Source: Novosphingobium silvae (GTDB taxonomy: Bacteria > Pseudomonadota > Alphaproteobacteria > Sphingomonadales > Sphingomonadaceae). From it: DNA of 64,000 nucleotides. The position numbers were made by a program, and so were the translations under genes. Shown here one piece after another: positions 1 through 9,596 of this stretch (positions are counted from its first letter, which is position 1; the number at the start of each line of letters is the position of its first letter). The notes under the pieces were generated by a model that did not search any database, was not told where the DNA came from, and was given only the letters and a program-made list of their open reading frames with translations. Where the stretch lies: assembly GCF_009856825.1 (NCBI RefSeq), contig NZ_WVTD01000007.1:62001-126000 (forward strand). Reading direction: 5' to 3'.

Positions 1-71
1 AAATGCGCCGAAAGGGCTCGCGCGATGGTGCCTTTCCCCGAGGCGGTGGGGCCATCGACGGCGACGATCAT
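1..71 (-). CDS. cmk: cytidylate kinase, N-terminal fragment
   Basis: Only the first 23 codons or so are in the window. The reverse strand reads [20 protein letters not shown], the P-loop N-terminus of CMP/dCMP kinase, which phosphorylates CMP to CDP for nucleotide and phospholipid synthesis. The start ATG overlaps the aroA stop codon (ATGA), so translation is probably coupled; aroA-cmk is a common alphaproteobacterial gene pair, often followed by rpsA. The rest lies left of the window. Confidence 0.85.
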   Translation of the reverse strand, partial: MIVAVDGPTASGKGTIARALSAH

Positions 72-1408
72 GCGGAGAGACCTTCGAGCATCGCCTCGAA
101 TGGAGGAAAGCTGGTCGCGATGGGACGCGTGTCGTCGACCTCCACGCCCGAGCGACTTGCAAGACCCGCAATCGCCATCGACATGGCGATACGGTGGTCG
201 AGATGGGTGGCGACCGGGCCACTCGTGCCCGGCAGCGGTTCGCCGCCGGTTCCCGTGACCACAAGGCCGTCCTCGGTTTCGCGCACTTTGGCTCCGGCAG
301 CGGAAAGGGCGGTGGCCATGACGGAGATGCGGTCCGATTCCTTTACGCGCAGCTCCTCGAGGCCGGTCGTGGTGGTGACGCCCTCTGCCAGAGCGGCGGC
401 GACGAAGAGTGCGGGGAACTCGTCGACCATGCTGGGAACGACCGCGGGGTCGATATCGATTGCCTGGAGCATGGAATGGCGCACGAGAAGATCCGCCACC
501 GGTTCGCCGCCGACTTCGCGCGGGGAAATCTCCTCGATCGAGCCGCCCATCTGGCGCAGCACCTGAACGATGCCCGCGCGGGTGGGGTTGAGGCCGACAT
601 TCTCGATGAGGACCTCGCTGCCGGGCACCAGCAGCGCCGCGACGATGAAGAAAGCGGCAGAGGAGGGGTCACCCGGAACCTCGATGGTCTGGGGGCGCAA
701 TTCCGCCTCGCCTCGGATCGAAATGACACGGGCACCATCTTCGTCCGTCTCGACAGTCAGCTCTGCACCGAATCCACGCAGCATGCGTTCGGAGTGATCG
801 CGCGTCGGCACCGGCTCGATCACGCGGGTGATCCCAGGGGTGTTGAGGCCGGCCAGAAGGATGGCACTCTTCACCTGGGCCGAGGCTACGGGAAGACGAT
901 AAGCGATAGGCACAGCCGGGCTCGCGCCCCGGACGATCAGCGGCAGGCGCCCACCGTCGCTGACGTCGAACGACGCGCCCATGCTGGAGAGTGGGTCGAT
1001 CACGCGGCCCATCGGCCGCTTCGAGAGCGAGGCGTCGCCAACGAAGGTCGCGTTGATGGGGTGGCTGGAGACAAGCCCCATGAGAAGGCGTGTGGAGGTG
1101 CCGGAATTGCCCATGTCGAGCGCTCCTTCCGGCTGAAGCAGGGCGCCCACGCCCACGCCGTTGACGATCCACTCGCCGCTGTCCATTCGCTCCACGCTGG
1201 CACCCATGGCCCGCATGGCAGCCGCCGTGGCGAGCACGTCCTCGCCTTCGAGCAGGCCCGTCACCCGCGTCTCCCCGACGGCAAGTGCGCCCAGCATGAT
1301 CGAGCGGTGGCTGATCGACTTGTCGCCGGGCACCCGGATGCGCCCCTTCAAAGGTCCCCCCGGGAGAAAACGGCGGGGACGCATCTGGGCGGGATCGGCA
1401 TGGCTCAC
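68..1408 (-). CDS. aroA: 3-phosphoshikimate 1-carboxyvinyltransferase (EPSP synthase)
   Basis: Cytosolic shikimate-pathway enzyme joining shikimate-3-phosphate and PEP to EPSP for chorismate and aromatic amino acids. The chosen GTG start gives 446 aa. The signature [10 protein letters not shown] is at about residues 27-36, followed by GNSGTSTRL and, near the C-terminus, RVKESDRIS, all EPSP synthase motifs. An ATG eight codons downstream (1384) is an alternative start; the frame stays open upstream to 1576 but that part looks non-coding. It overlaps cmk by 3-4 nt and is divergent from the gene at 1591. Confidence 0.95.
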   Translation of the reverse strand: MSHADPAQMRPRRFLPGGPLKGRIRVPGDKSISHRSIMLGALAVGETRVTGLLEGEDVLATAAAMRAMGASVERMDSGEWIVNGVGVGALLQPEGALDMGNSGTSTRLLMGLVSSHPINATFVGDASLSKRPMGRVIDPLSSMGASFDVSDGGRLPLIVRGASPAVPIAYRLPVASAQVKSAILLAGLNTPGITRVIEPVPTRDHSERMLRGFGAELTVETDEDGARVISIRGEAELRPQTIEVPGDPSSAAFFIVAALLVPGSEVLIENVGLNPTRAGIVQVLRQMGGSIEEISPREVGGEPVADLLVRHSMLQAIDIDPAVVPSMVDEFPALFVAAALAEGVTTTTGLEELRVKESDRISVMATALSAAGAKVRETEDGLVVTGTGGEPLPGTSGPVATHLDHRIAMSMAIAGLASRSGVEVDDTRPIATSFPPFEAMLEGLSA

Positions 1409-1590
1409 GAGACAGGTCTTTCCGAGACGGCAGTGGCTGAAAATCGGCCCGGCTTTTGACAGCGCCGGCCGCCTATGGCAAGGCGCGCGCCCTGATGGGC
1501 GGCAACGCTTGATTTTGCGCGCCTGCCCTACCATCAAGACACGGAAATTTACGCCCGCGCCACGAGGGACGGGCAAGACGAGGACTTTCC

Positions 1591-1911
1591 ATGGCCAAGC
1601 CTGAATGGGGCGCCAAGCACGGCTGCCCGAAATGCGGCACCCGCTTCTACGACCTGGGCAAGGACGACCCGGTTACCTGCATCGAATGCGGCAACGAGTG
1701 GACGCCGGAGCCGGTGCTCAAGTCCAAGCAGCCGATTCCCTATGAGGAAATCCAGAAGAAGGAAGTCGTCGAGCGCGAAGACACCGACCTTGCCGAAGAG
1801 GATCTGGACATCGACGAGGATGGCGATTCGCCGGACAACGATGTGGACCTGGGCGGTGACGACGATCTCGGCATCGGCGCAGGCGACGACGACGACGATC
1901 ACGACAACTGA
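1591..1911 (+). CDS. TIGR02300/FYDLN family zinc-ribbon acidic protein
   Basis: Protein of 106 aa. The N-terminal part carries two CxxC pairs (CPKCG and CIECG) around a FYDL motif, which marks the alphaproteobacterial TIGR02300 'FYDLN acid' family; the C-terminal half is almost entirely Asp/Glu. The two Cys pairs should bind one zinc. Biochemical function is unknown for the family. It is a single gene divergent from aroA and closed by a strong terminator, so it is probably monocistronic. Confidence 0.85.
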   Translation: MAKPEWGAKHGCPKCGTRFYDLGKDDPVTCIECGNEWTPEPVLKSKQPIPYEEIQKKEVVEREDTDLAEEDLDIDEDGDSPDNDVDLGGDDDLGIGAGDDDDDHDN

Positions 1912-1921
1912 TCGTTTCAGG

Positions 1922-1954
1922 GGCGCCCGGGAAAAATCGGGCGCCTTTAATTTT
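1922..1954 (+). terminator. Rho-independent terminator after the FYDLN protein
   Basis: Perfect 8-bp stem GGCGCCCG / CGGGCGCC with an 8-nt A-rich loop, followed directly by TTTAATTTT. It starts 11 nt after the stop codon. Confidence 0.85.
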
Positions 1955-2075
1955 CCTCTTGCCAACATTTTCCGGCCCGACTAGAGGGCGGCCTCCCAAG
2001 CGGAGGCGCTTCTGCGAAACGCCGGAAAGCAAGGGAAACGGTTGGTTCTCCCAGAGCCAGCCTGCTGAAATGACT

Positions 2076-2151
<76 letters not shown>

Positions 2152-2195
2152 TTTCAGAACATTGCAGTTTCGCATGATTGCGACACGCTGGTTGA

Positions 2196-2274
2196 CGAGG
2201 TTTCGTCCACCGGCGTTTTTCGCTATATGGTCATGCTCACGTCGGTCAGCGAGGTTTCGCCCGCCGGCGTTTTT
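2196..2274 (+). repeat. two 25-nt imperfect direct repeats in the ffh leader
   Basis: Copies at 2196-2220 and 2250-2274 differ at 2 of 25 positions. Both begin CGAGGTTTCG and end CCGGCGTTTTT; start-to-start distance is 54 nt. They lie between tRNA-Ala and ffh and belong to no gene. Each copy has a GC-rich part then five T, as in a weak terminator half, but no clear stem is visible within one copy. Confidence 0.7.
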
Positions 2275-2312
2275 GGCGTTCCGGCGGATTGCCGTCGAAA
2301 GGGAGTTTGGCG

Positions 2313-3785
2313 ATGTTCGACAGCCTGTCCGATCGTCTCGGTGGTGTGTTCGACAAGCTGCGCGGTCGCGGCGCGCTAAAGGAGCAGGACGTCCTCGATG
2401 CGATGCGCGAGGTGCGCATTGCCCTGCTCGAGGCGGACGTCGCGCTGCCCGTGGTGCGCCGCTTCATCGATCAGGTTACCGAGCGCGCCGTCGGCGAGAC
2501 GGTGCTGCGGTCGGTCACGCCGGGCCAGCAGGTCGTCAAGATCGTCAACGATGCGCTGATCGAGACACTGGGCGGTGAGGATACGCCTGGTCTCGACCTT
2601 AATGCGGCGCCGCCGATCGTCATCATGATGGTCGGCCTGCAGGGTTCGGGCAAGACCACCAGCACTGCCAAGATCGCCAAGCTTCTCAAGGAGAAGCAGG
2701 GCAAGAAGGTCATGATGGCCTCGCTGGACGTCAACCGTCCGGCCGCCCAGGAGCAGCTTCGCGTCCTGGGCGAGCAGGTCTCGGTTGCCACGCTGCCGAT
2801 CATTGCCGGCCAGCAGCCCACTGAAATCGCCACGCGCGCCATGCAGGCAGCGCGCCTCCAGGCGGTCGACGTGCTGATGCTGGACACTGCGGGTCGTCTC
2901 CACGTCGACCAGCAGCTCATGGACGAGATGAAGGCCGTTGCGGCCATCTCGACCCCTCGCGAGACGCTGCTTGTCGTCGATTCGCTGACAGGCCAGGACG
3001 CGGTTAACGTCGCGCAGTCCTTTGCCGGGCAGGTCGATCTGACCGGCGTCGTGCTCACCCGTATGGACGGCGATGCGCGCGGCGGTGCGGCGCTGTCGAT
3101 GCGCGCGGTCACGGGCAAGCCAATCAAGTTTGCGGGTACCGGCGAAAAGATGGAGGCTCTTGAGGTCTTCCACCCCAGCCGCGTCGCGAACCGCATCCTG
3201 GGCATGGGCGACATCGTCTCGATGGTCGAAAAGGCCGCCGAGGCAGTCAAGGTCGAGGACGCCGAGGCGCTTGCCAAGCGCATGGAGCAGGGAAAGTTCG
3301 ACATGAACGACCTGCGCATGCAGCTGCGTCAGATGCAGAACATGGGCGGCCTTGGCATGCTTGCGGGAATGATGCCTGGCATGAAGAAGGCCAAGGCAGC
3401 GATGCAGGCGTCCGGCATGGATGACCGTGTGCTGCTGCGCATGGAGGCGATCATCGGCTCGATGACCGCGAAGGAGCGGGCGAACCCCGCGCTCCTCAAT
3501 GCGAAGCGCAAGATCCGCGTTGCGAACGGCTCCGGAACGCAGGTCCAGGACGTCAACAAGCTGCTCAAGATGCACCTCGAGATGTCCAAGGCGATGAAGC
3601 AGATCAAGAAGATGGGCGGCCTCAAGGGGCTCGCCTCGATGTTCGGCAAGGGCGGCCTTGATGCCGCCATGCCGGGCCTCGGCGGTGCTCTTGGCGGCAA
3701 AGGTGGGCTTGGCGGCGGTTCGGGCGGCATGCCCGGTCTCGGCGGTCCCGGCGGGCCGGACCTTAGCAAGTTTCTGAAGCGATAA
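2313..3785 (+). CDS. ffh: signal recognition particle protein Ffh (SRP54)
   Basis: GTPase that binds signal sequences and 4.5S RNA and delivers ribosomes to FtsY, which is also in this window (32597-33562). The product is 490 aa from the ATG at 2313; an in-frame ATG at 2289 exists but conserved homology begins at [11 protein letters not shown]. The N domain comes first, P-loop [10 protein letters not shown] is at about 108-117, then DTAGR, then a Met-rich M domain from about residue 300. The C-terminus is an unusually Gly-rich tail (about 45 residues) ending PDLSKFLKR. It is first in ffh-rpsP-rimM-trmD-rplS. Confidence 0.97.
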   Translation: MFDSLSDRLGGVFDKLRGRGALKEQDVLDAMREVRIALLEADVALPVVRRFIDQVTERAVGETVLRSVTPGQQVVKIVNDALIETLGGEDTPGLDLNAAPPIVIMMVGLQGSGKTTSTAKIAKLLKEKQGKKVMMASLDVNRPAAQEQLRVLGEQVSVATLPIIAGQQPTEIATRAMQAARLQAVDVLMLDTAGRLHVDQQLMDEMKAVAAISTPRETLLVVDSLTGQDAVNVAQSFAGQVDLTGVVLTRMDGDARGGAALSMRAVTGKPIKFAGTGEKMEALEVFHPSRVANRILGMGDIVSMVEKAAEAVKVEDAEALAKRMEQGKFDMNDLRMQLRQMQNMGGLGMLAGMMPGMKKAKAAMQASGMDDRVLLRMEAIIGSMTAKERANPALLNAKRKIRVANGSGTQVQDVNKLLKMHLEMSKAMKQIKKMGGLKGLASMFGKGGLDAAMPGLGGALGGKGGLGGGSGGMPGLGGPGGPDLSKFLKR

Positions 3786-3822
3786 TTTCAAGTATTTCAA
3801 AGATCACAGAAAGGTAAGTCAC

Positions 3823-4236
3823 ATGGCAGTTTCCATTCGTCTCTCGCGCGGTGGTGCGAAGAAGCGTCCGTACTACAAGATCGTCGTCGCCAACTCGCGC
3901 GCTCCGCGTGACGGCGCCTATCTCGAGCAGGTCGGGACCTACAACCCGGTCCTCGCCAAGGACGACGAGAACCGCGTGCGTCTGGTCGAAGACCGCGTGC
4001 GTTACTGGCTGGGCGTCGGCGCGCAGCCGACCGATCGCGTCGCCCGCATGCTCGACAAGGCCGGCATCAAGGAACGCGCCGCAACCAACAACCCCAACAA
4101 GGCAGAGCCCGGCAAGAAGGCCAAGGAGCGCGCCGAGGAGAAGGCCGAGAAGCTGCGCGAGGCTGAAGAAGCCGCAGCAGCTGCAGCAGCCGCTCCCGCC
4201 GAGGAAGCTGCTGCCGAGGAAACGACCGAGGCCTAA
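3823..4236 (+). CDS. rpsP: 30S ribosomal protein S16
   Basis: The first 80 residues or so are canonical S16 ([20 protein letters not shown]). The product is 137 aa because of an Ala/Glu/Lys-rich C-terminal extension, common in alphaproteobacteria and probably a flexible or helical tail. The start is preceded by AGAAAGG at good spacing. It sits 37 nt after ffh and 3 nt before rimM. Confidence 0.97.
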   Translation: MAVSIRLSRGGAKKRPYYKIVVANSRAPRDGAYLEQVGTYNPVLAKDDENRVRLVEDRVRYWLGVGAQPTDRVARMLDKAGIKERAATNNPNKAEPGKKAKERAEEKAEKLREAEEAAAAAAAAPAEEAAAEETTEA

Positions 4237-4239
4237 GCC

Positions 4240-4755
4240 TTGGTCGACGGCCAGAAGGATCGCGCTGTCACGCTCGCTGCCGTAACCGGCGCGCACGGCG
4301 TGACGGGCGAGGTCCGCCTCAAGCTGTTCGGGGAAGGCGTGGCGGCGCTCAAGCGCTACCGCGCCTTCAACGATTCGACTCTGACGGTGTCCAAGCTTCG
4401 GGACGACGGCAAGGGCGGCGCGATCGCCCGCTTTGCCGAGGTTACCGATCGCAACGCAGCCGAAAAGCTGCGCGGTACGGCGCTCACCGTTCCGCGTTCG
4501 GCGATGCCCGCGCTGCAGGACGGCGAGTACTACCATGCCGACCTCCTTGGTCTCCCGGCCATCTCGGAGGAGGGCGAGCCTCTTGGGACGTGCGTGGCGG
4601 TGGAGAACTTCGGAGCAGGTGACGTGCTGGAGATCGAATGCCCTGCGAGCGAGGACGGCAAGCGTCGCCGCTTCATGGTTCCGATGACGCCTGTTGCCGT
4701 ACCCGAGTGGAACGAGGCGTGCATCGTCGTCAACGCCGCGTTCGCAGAGCAATGA
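4240..4755 (+). CDS. rimM: ribosome maturation factor RimM
   Basis: 16S rRNA processing factor that binds S19 and helps assemble the 30S head. The 171-aa product starts at a TTG codon 3 nt after the rpsP stop. The N-terminal beta-barrel begins [18 protein letters not shown]; the PRC-barrel region contains [10 protein letters not shown]; the end is [18 protein letters not shown]. Its stop overlaps the trmD start (ATGA), so the two are coupled, as is usual for this operon. Confidence 0.95.
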   Translation: MVDGQKDRAVTLAAVTGAHGVTGEVRLKLFGEGVAALKRYRAFNDSTLTVSKLRDDGKGGAIARFAEVTDRNAAEKLRGTALTVPRSAMPALQDGEYYHADLLGLPAISEEGEPLGTCVAVENFGAGDVLEIECPASEDGKRRRFMVPMTPVAVPEWNEACIVVNAAFAEQ

Positions 4756-5453
4756 CTTTCGCGGCAACCGTCCTCACGCTTTACCCGGACATGTTTCCCG
4801 GGCCGCTAGGCGTCAGTCTCGCGGGAAGGGCCATGGCTGAGGGCAAGTGGAGCCTGGCTCCCGTCCAGATCCGCGACTTCGCGGCAGACAAGCACCGTAC
4901 GGTCGACGACACGCCAGCTGGCGGAGGCGCTGGGATGGTGCTCAAGCCGGATGTTCTGGCCGCAGCAATCGATCATGCCCGCACGCTTTCTCCCGAGGCT
5001 CCGGTGCTGGCGATGACACCGCGCGGCAAGCCGATCACGCAGCCTCGCATTCGCGAGCTTGCCGCGGGGCCGGGCGTCACTATTCTGTGTGGTCGTTTCG
5101 AAGGGTTCGACGAGCGTATCTTCGCCGGTCGGAACGTCGAGGAAGTCGCGGTGGGAGATGTCGTCCTCTCGGGCGGCGAATGCGCCGCACTGATGGTTCT
5201 GGATGCTTGCATTCGCCTTCTTCCCGGAGTAATGGGCGCGCCTTCCAGCGGGACCGAGGAATCGTTCGAGGACGGTCTTCTCGAGTATCCGCACTATACC
5301 CGACCCACCGAGTGGGAAGGACGCACGATCCCTGAAGTGCTGCGATCGGGGGATCATGCGAAGATTGCCGCCTGGCGGAAACGTCAGGCGGAGGAAGATA
5401 CACGGTTACGCAGGCCGGACCTATGGGAGCGTCACAGGGACGCTCGGGTCTAG
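4752..5453 (+). CDS. trmD: tRNA (guanine37-N1)-methyltransferase
   Basis: SPOUT-class enzyme making m1G37, which prevents +1 frameshifting. The product is 233 aa from the ATG overlapping the rimM stop; the frame is open upstream, but family homology begins [20 protein letters not shown]. Recognisable parts are [17 protein letters not shown], the knot segment with [10 protein letters not shown], and GDVVLSGGE. The C-terminal domain has the [10 protein letters not shown] helix. Confidence 0.97.
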   Translation: MTFAATVLTLYPDMFPGPLGVSLAGRAMAEGKWSLAPVQIRDFAADKHRTVDDTPAGGGAGMVLKPDVLAAAIDHARTLSPEAPVLAMTPRGKPITQPRIRELAAGPGVTILCGRFEGFDERIFAGRNVEEVAVGDVVLSGGECAALMVLDACIRLLPGVMGAPSSGTEESFEDGLLEYPHYTRPTEWEGRTIPEVLRSGDHAKIAAWRKRQAEEDTRLRRPDLWERHRDARV

Positions 5454-5493
5454 TCTGCCTCTGGCGCGCGGCATGAAAAGAGGACTTGGGTTC

Positions 5494-5862
5494 ATGAACC
5501 TGATTCAGCAGATCGAGGCCGAGGAAATTGCCAAGGCCGGCAAGGATATCCCTGAATTCCGTCCGGGCGACACCGTCCGCGTCGGCGTGAAGGTTGTCGA
5601 AGGCACCCGCACCCGTGTCCAGAACTACGAAGGCGTGTGCATCGCGCGTTCGAACCGTGGCATGGGCTCGAACTTCACCGTTCGCAAGATGAGCTTCGGC
5701 GAAGGCGTGGAGCGCGTGTTCCCGCTCTACTCGCCCAACATCGATTCGATCACCGTGGTCCGCCGCGGCGTCGTGCGCCGTGCGAAGCTGTACTACCTGC
5801 GTGGTCGTACCGGCAAGCGCGCCCGCATCGCCGAGCGTCGCGTCAACGACGCCCAGGCATAA
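5494..5862 (+). CDS. rplS: 50S ribosomal protein L19
   Basis: L19 lies at the 30S-50S interface. The product is 122 aa from the ATG at 5494, preceded by AGAGGACTTGG as ribosome-binding site. Conserved stretches are [22 protein letters not shown] and [23 protein letters not shown]. It closes the ffh-rpsP-rimM-trmD-rplS operon and is followed by a terminator. Confidence 0.97.
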   Translation: MNLIQQIEAEEIAKAGKDIPEFRPGDTVRVGVKVVEGTRTRVQNYEGVCIARSNRGMGSNFTVRKMSFGEGVERVFPLYSPNIDSITVVRRGVVRRAKLYYLRGRTGKRARIAERRVNDAQA

Positions 5863-5915
5863 GCTTCGGCTTGATCGGGTAACGCGGTTCGGCTGCAAGG
5901 CCGATCCGCACGAAG

Positions 5916-5944
5916 AGGCGGCTCGCTATGGGCCGCCTTTTTTG
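5916..5944 (+). terminator. Rho-independent terminator after rplS
   Basis: Stem AGGCGGC / GCCGCCT with a 9-nt loop, followed by a run of six or seven T. It starts about 54 nt after the rplS stop. Confidence 0.85.
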
Positions 5945-6241
5945 TGCATTGTCGATCCTGTTTCGCAGCGCCTGGGGGATGAAGCCTTGAGGTCTGCATG
6001 GCCGGGGCGGCCGCTGGATTGTCAGGCATTGTTCCGGCTGAGAACCGATCACCCTTCCGCCGTTCCAGCCGACCGAATGATCAACCCCGTTGGCGCGGAA
6101 AAACGCGCTTAACCATAGGTTTCAGGCGGGTTTCACCCTTGTCAGCAAGTTCAAAACCCGCTCAATTCCGTCACCGTTGCGTGGCGAATCTGAAAATTTC
6201 CATCTCCATCCGCACCACTGAAAGGTAAGGGGGCTCCCATA
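5945..6241 (+). other. intergenic region upstream of HU
   Basis: No gene is visible here. The stretch between the rplS terminator and the HU start must hold the HU promoter. I cannot pick a convincing -35/-10 pair; TTGTCA near 6138 is the only -35-like word and lacks a good partner. A Shine-Dalgarno AAGGTAAGGGGG precedes the HU ATG. Confidence 0.4.
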
Positions 6242-6514
6242 ATGAACAAGAACGATCTCATCAGCGCTGTAGCCGAGTCGAGCGGCCTCACGCGCAACGA
6301 CGCCACAAAAGCTGTCGAAGGTGTTTTCGAGGCCATTTCCGGCTCGCTGAAGAAGGGCGATGAAGTTCGCCTGGTCGGATTCGGCACTTTCTCCGTCGCA
6401 AAGCGCAAGGCTTCGACAGGCCGCAATCCGCGCACCGGCGAGCCGATGGAGATCAAGGCTTCGGCGCAGCCGAAGTTCAAGGCCGGCAAGGGCCTGAAGG
6501 ACGCGGTCAACTAA
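6242..6514 (+). CDS. HU family DNA-binding protein
   Basis: 90-aa nucleoid protein that bends DNA as a dimer. It begins MNKNDLISAVAESSGLTRNDA and has the family signature GFGTFSVAKRKASTGRNPRTGE, with the beta-arm Arg/Pro residues intact and the usual KFKAGKGLKDAVN ending. It is monocistronic, with a terminator cluster just downstream. Confidence 0.96.
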   Translation: MNKNDLISAVAESSGLTRNDATKAVEGVFEAISGSLKKGDEVRLVGFGTFSVAKRKASTGRNPRTGEPMEIKASAQPKFKAGKGLKDAVN

Positions 6515-6521
6515 TACTATC

Positions 6522-6590
6522 GGCCTGCAGCACTGCAGGCCCTGATCATGTCGCGCCGCGCCAGCCAAGGAGCAGGCGCGGCGTTTCTGT
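6522..6590 (+). terminator. two consecutive hairpins after HU
   Basis: The first is a perfect 9-bp stem, GGCCTGCAG/CTGCAGGCC (6522-6541), with a 2-nt loop and no T run. The second is a 9-bp stem, CGCCGCGCC/GGCGCGGCG (6554-6583), followed by TTTCTGT, and is the likely terminator. Confidence 0.75.
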
Positions 6591-6591
6591 G

Positions 6592-6780
6592 TCAGGCGGG
6601 GAGCATGCATACCCTGCAAGCAGTTGTTCCGGTTGCTCCCGCACCCATGGGCCCGAACACGAGGGTTCATTTCCCCGGTCTCGCGATCTGCGCTTCTCGC
6701 TCACTAGCCTCGGCGGGACAGGTGCGGCGCTTGCGGTTTCCCCCGAGGGGGTAACTGCCTGGTAGAAGCGCCGCCCTCAA
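6592..6780. ncRNA. unassigned structured intergenic, candidate RNA
   Basis: No supported ORF, but dense complementary segments. GGGAGCA (6599-6605) pairs with TGCTCCC (6634-6640). GCACC (6641-6645) pairs with GGTGC (6721-6725) and encloses two small hairpins (GAAC/GTTC at 6655-6668 and GCGA/TCGC at 6683-6700). GCGGCGCTT (6724-6732) pairs with AAGCGCCGC (6766-6774) around an inner CCCCC-GA-GGGGG hairpin. The segments tile the gap between the HU terminators and the end of rlmB. Strand and identity are unknown. I looked for hallmarks of 6S, SRP, tmRNA and RNase P RNA and could not confirm any. Confidence 0.35.
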
Positions 6781-6787
6781 TCTTATA

Positions 6788-7618
6788 TCAGTCCGTTGCG
6801 CGTGTGGCTGCAGCATAGAGCGCGATGGCAGCCGCGTTGCTGACGTTGAGGCTCTCCATCGCATGGCTGATCGGCAGCTTCGCTATGGCATCGCAGTGCT
6901 GCGTAATGTTGTGGCGCATGCCATCACCCTCGGCGCCAAGAACGAGCGCAACGGGTCCGGTGGGAAGGGATTCGCCGAGCGTCGCATCCGCCTCGCCATC
7001 AAGGCCAATGCGCCAGTAGCCAGCCTCGGCTATCTCCTCGAGCGCCCGGGCAAGGTTTACGACGCGCACCCAGGGCAGGATCTCCAGCGCACCGGAAGCC
7101 GATTTGGCCAGAGTGCCCGATTCCGGTGGCGCGTGCCGGTCCTGCGTAACGATGGCGCATGCATCGAAGGCGGCTGCCGAGCGCATGATGGCCCCCACAT
7201 TATGGGGATCGGTCACCTGGTCGAGAACGATCACGGGACGCAGCGGATCGTTGTCCAGAACGTCGGCCAGGAACATGTCGTCGAGCGGCTCGCACTCGAG
7301 CACCAGGCCCTGGTGGGGGGCATCCCGTGCGACCAGACGCGCGAGGTCTGCAGGTTGGGCCCATTCGACCGGGAAGTCGGCAGGGAGTTCGCCGTCGAGC
7401 GATTCGACGCCCTCTCGCGTCGCCCAGAGCTTGCGATGGCTGCGATCCGGGTTCTTCAGCGCCGCTTCGACGGCATGTCTGCCCCAGAGGCGGACTGCGC
7501 CGGAGCCGGCGCGACCGCTTCCGCGTCCGTTCTTCATCCGGCCGGCACGCCCGCGCATGGGCTTCGCCGGGCGGCCGCCGCGCTCCTCGCCACCATCGGC
7601 GCCGGTACGCTTGTTCAT
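6788..7618 (-). CDS. rlmB: SpoU-family rRNA/tRNA 2'-O-methyltransferase (RlmB-type)
   Basis: Transfers methyl from SAM to a ribose 2'-OH, for RlmB on 23S rRNA G2251. 276 aa from the ATG at 7618. A basic, Gly/Arg-rich N-terminal extension (about 40 aa) precedes the substrate-binding domain that starts LWGRHAVEAAL. The SPOUT domain shows DQVTDPHNVGAIMRSAAAF, LVLGAEGDGMR and the closing LNVSNAAAIALY, the three SpoU motifs. The track to 7750 extends the frame, but the basic MNKRTG start is more plausible. It converges with HU. Exact target inferred only from the family. Confidence 0.9.
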   Translation of the reverse strand: MNKRTGADGGEERGGRPAKPMRGRAGRMKNGRGSGRAGSGAVRLWGRHAVEAALKNPDRSHRKLWATREGVESLDGELPADFPVEWAQPADLARLVARDAPHQGLVLECEPLDDMFLADVLDNDPLRPVIVLDQVTDPHNVGAIMRSAAAFDACAIVTQDRHAPPESGTLAKSASGALEILPWVRVVNLARALEEIAEAGYWRIGLDGEADATLGESLPTGPVALVLGAEGDGMRHNITQHCDAIAKLPISHAMESLNVSNAAAIALYAAATRATD

Positions 7619-7800
7619 CGATCGTCCTTTCGAAATCGAAATATTGCAAAATTCTTGCCCCCTCTGGCAGGGAGCCCATTGACAGGCAAGGCTCGCTTCG
7701 GCAAAGGCGCGGCTCCTCGGCGACGGGGCGCCTTTCGGGGCCCCGACCAACTCTGGATTTCCTCATTTTTGTGGGGATTTTTAGCGCCAGCAACTGGTGT

Positions 7801-7886
7801 GGACAGGTGGCCGAGTGGTTAAAGGCAGCAGACTGTAAATCTGCCCGTGCAAGCGTACGCTGGTTCGAATCCAGCCCTGTCCACCA
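7801..7886 (+). tRNA. tRNA-Tyr(GTA)
   Basis: Class II tRNA with a long variable arm. Acceptor GGACAGG pairs with CCTGTCC; the anticodon stem GCAGA/TCTGC encloses CTGTAAA (anticodon GTA); the T arm contains GGTTCGAAT; CCA is encoded. Confidence 0.95.
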
Positions 7887-8031
7887 CCAGTTTTCGCATC
7901 AAGCGCCATCCGCAGCTCCCGCGTAAGGTAGCATCCCGAAAATTCGCACCTGGCTACAATTTGCTGCCGGCCGGCTCTTGCGGGAACACGTGACCGCCAG
8001 CGGCATTGCGATACCAGTGCGCACTGTCTAG

Positions 8032-8790
8032 ATGAGAGCGATGCCCGGAGACATTCTCGATAATCAGGGTCGCGGCGAAGCGTCGTGGCAGTGGCCCTCC
8101 ATTCACCCCGAGGGCCGCAAGTTCGGCGCCATCGCCGGCGTCGTGGCGCTCATCGGCTGGATCATCTTCGGCCCATGGGTCGGGTGGCCGCTGGCGGTCC
8201 TGACGCTGTGCGTGCTTGCGTTCTTCCGTGATCCGCTGCGGGTCACCCCGCAGAATGATCGTGCGATCGTCGCGCCTGCCGACGGCCTGATCACCCTGAT
8301 TGGCAAGGTTCCTCCGCCTCGCGAACTCACCATGGACGACGGCACCGGATTGGTGCCGATGTCGTCGGAACCGGTCACGCGCATTTCCATCTTCATGTCG
8401 GTCTTCGACGTGCACATCAATCGCACTCCGATCGCCGGCACGGTGAAGCGGGTGATCTACATCCCCGGCAAGTTCGTGAACGCGGATCTCGACAAGGCGA
8501 GCGAAGAGAATGAGCGGCAGCATGTTCTTATCGAGCGCGGAGATGGCCTGCGGGTGTGCTTCACGCAGATTGCCGGTCTGGTCGCTCGCCGGATTGTTCC
8601 TTTCGTAAAGCCCGGCGACATCATCGCCAGCGGGCAACGTATCGGACTTATCCGGTTTGGGAGCCGCGTCGACGTTTACCTACCTGCAGGCACGGAGCCC
8701 AAGGTGCTGATGGGCCAGAAGACCATAGCGGGTGAGACCGTGCTGGCGGAACTTGGTGCAGCGTCGGTAATCGAAGGCGTGGCGCAGTGA
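8032..8790 (+). CDS. psd: phosphatidylserine decarboxylase (short, pyruvoyl type)
   Basis: Membrane enzyme making phosphatidylethanolamine from phosphatidylserine. 252 aa. N-terminal hydrophobic segments (about residues 30-70) are followed by [17 protein letters not shown] and the conserved [13 protein letters not shown]. Self-cleavage to the pyruvoyl prosthetic group should occur at Gly210-Ser211 in [12 protein letters not shown] second ATG lies three codons into the frame (8041). It overlaps pssA, the enzyme that makes its substrate. Confidence 0.93.
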   Translation: MRAMPGDILDNQGRGEASWQWPSIHPEGRKFGAIAGVVALIGWIIFGPWVGWPLAVLTLCVLAFFRDPLRVTPQNDRAIVAPADGLITLIGKVPPPRELTMDDGTGLVPMSSEPVTRISIFMSVFDVHINRTPIAGTVKRVIYIPGKFVNADLDKASEENERQHVLIERGDGLRVCFTQIAGLVARRIVPFVKPGDIIASGQRIGLIRFGSRVDVYLPAGTEPKVLMGQKTIAGETVLAELGAASVIEGVAQ

Positions 8791-9596
8791 TGGATGGTCC
8801 GGGGGTCGACGTGGAAGATCACGCTGACCCGGCAAGCGGTCCCCGGCGCGGATTGGCGGCGGGCCTGTCAATGCGGGCGGTTGTTCCAAACGCGATCACA
8901 GCGGCAGCGCTATGCTCCGGCTTGACCGGAATACGATTCGCGATCGCAGGCGATTTCGAGAAATCCGTTCTTGCCATCATCCTGGCAGGTATGCTCGATG
9001 GGATCGATGGTCGTGCTGCCCGCCTGCTCAAGGCACAGACGCGCTTTGGGGCCGAACTGGACAGCCTGGCTGATTCGATTTCCTTCGGCGTCGCGCCGGC
9101 CCTGATTGTTTATCTCTGGACGTTGCACCAACTGCCCAGTCTGGGGTGGATAGCCGCCCTTGCTTTTGCGATCTGCTGCGTCCTGCGCCTCGCGCGGTTC
9201 AACGCGCGGCTCGACATGCTGGACCAGCCGCACAAGTCAGCGGGTTTCCTGACCGGAGTTCCCGCACCGCTTGGAGCGGGCATGGCCTTTCTGCCGATGT
9301 ACCTGTGGATCGCGACGACCCGGCCCGAGTTTGCAAATCCCGTTCTGGTAAGCATCTGGATGGTTCTGATCGCCTTCCTGATGATATCGTCGATCCCGAC
9401 GCTTGGGTGGTCTCGCCTGCGTCCACCAAATTCGCTGCGCCTTGGCGTTATCGCGGTCGTGGGTCTGACTGTGGCAGCTCTCCTGACGGAGACCTGGTAC
9501 ACTCTGGTGGCGATCACACTCATCTATCTTGCGCTGATCCCGATCGGGCTGGCTGTCTACGCGCGGGTCAGGCGGCAAGGTCCAGTGCAGCACTGA
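8790..9596 (+). CDS. pssA: CDP-diacylglycerol-serine O-phosphatidyltransferase
   Basis: Condenses CDP-diacylglycerol with serine to phosphatidylserine, which psd then decarboxylates. 268 aa from the ATG overlapping the psd TGA; a GTG at 8787 is also possible. The CDP-alcohol phosphatidyltransferase signature is complete: DGIDGRAARLLKAQTRFGAE then LDSLAD. About seven or eight hydrophobic helices follow. The first 27 residues or so are polar. Confidence 0.93.
   Translation: MDGPGVDVEDHADPASGPRRGLAAGLSMRAVVPNAITAAALCSGLTGIRFAIAGDFEKSVLAIILAGMLDGIDGRAARLLKAQTRFGAELDSLADSISFGVAPALIVYLWTLHQLPSLGWIAALAFAICCVLRLARFNARLDMLDQPHKSAGFLTGVPAPLGAGMAFLPMYLWIATTRPEFANPVLVSIWMVLIAFLMISSIPTLGWSRLRPPNSLRLGVIAVVGLTVAALLTETWYTLVAITLIYLALIPIGLAVYARVRRQGPVQH

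Noticed and set aside
194..1459. 421-aa plus-strand open frame opposite aroA
   Set aside because: Fully antisense to aroA, His/Arg/Gly-rich, no ribosome-binding site: a GC-skew shadow.
6592..6780. 6S RNA, SRP RNA or tmRNA at this place
   Set aside because: None of the conserved sequence blocks of these RNAs could be found; kept only as an unassigned structured element.
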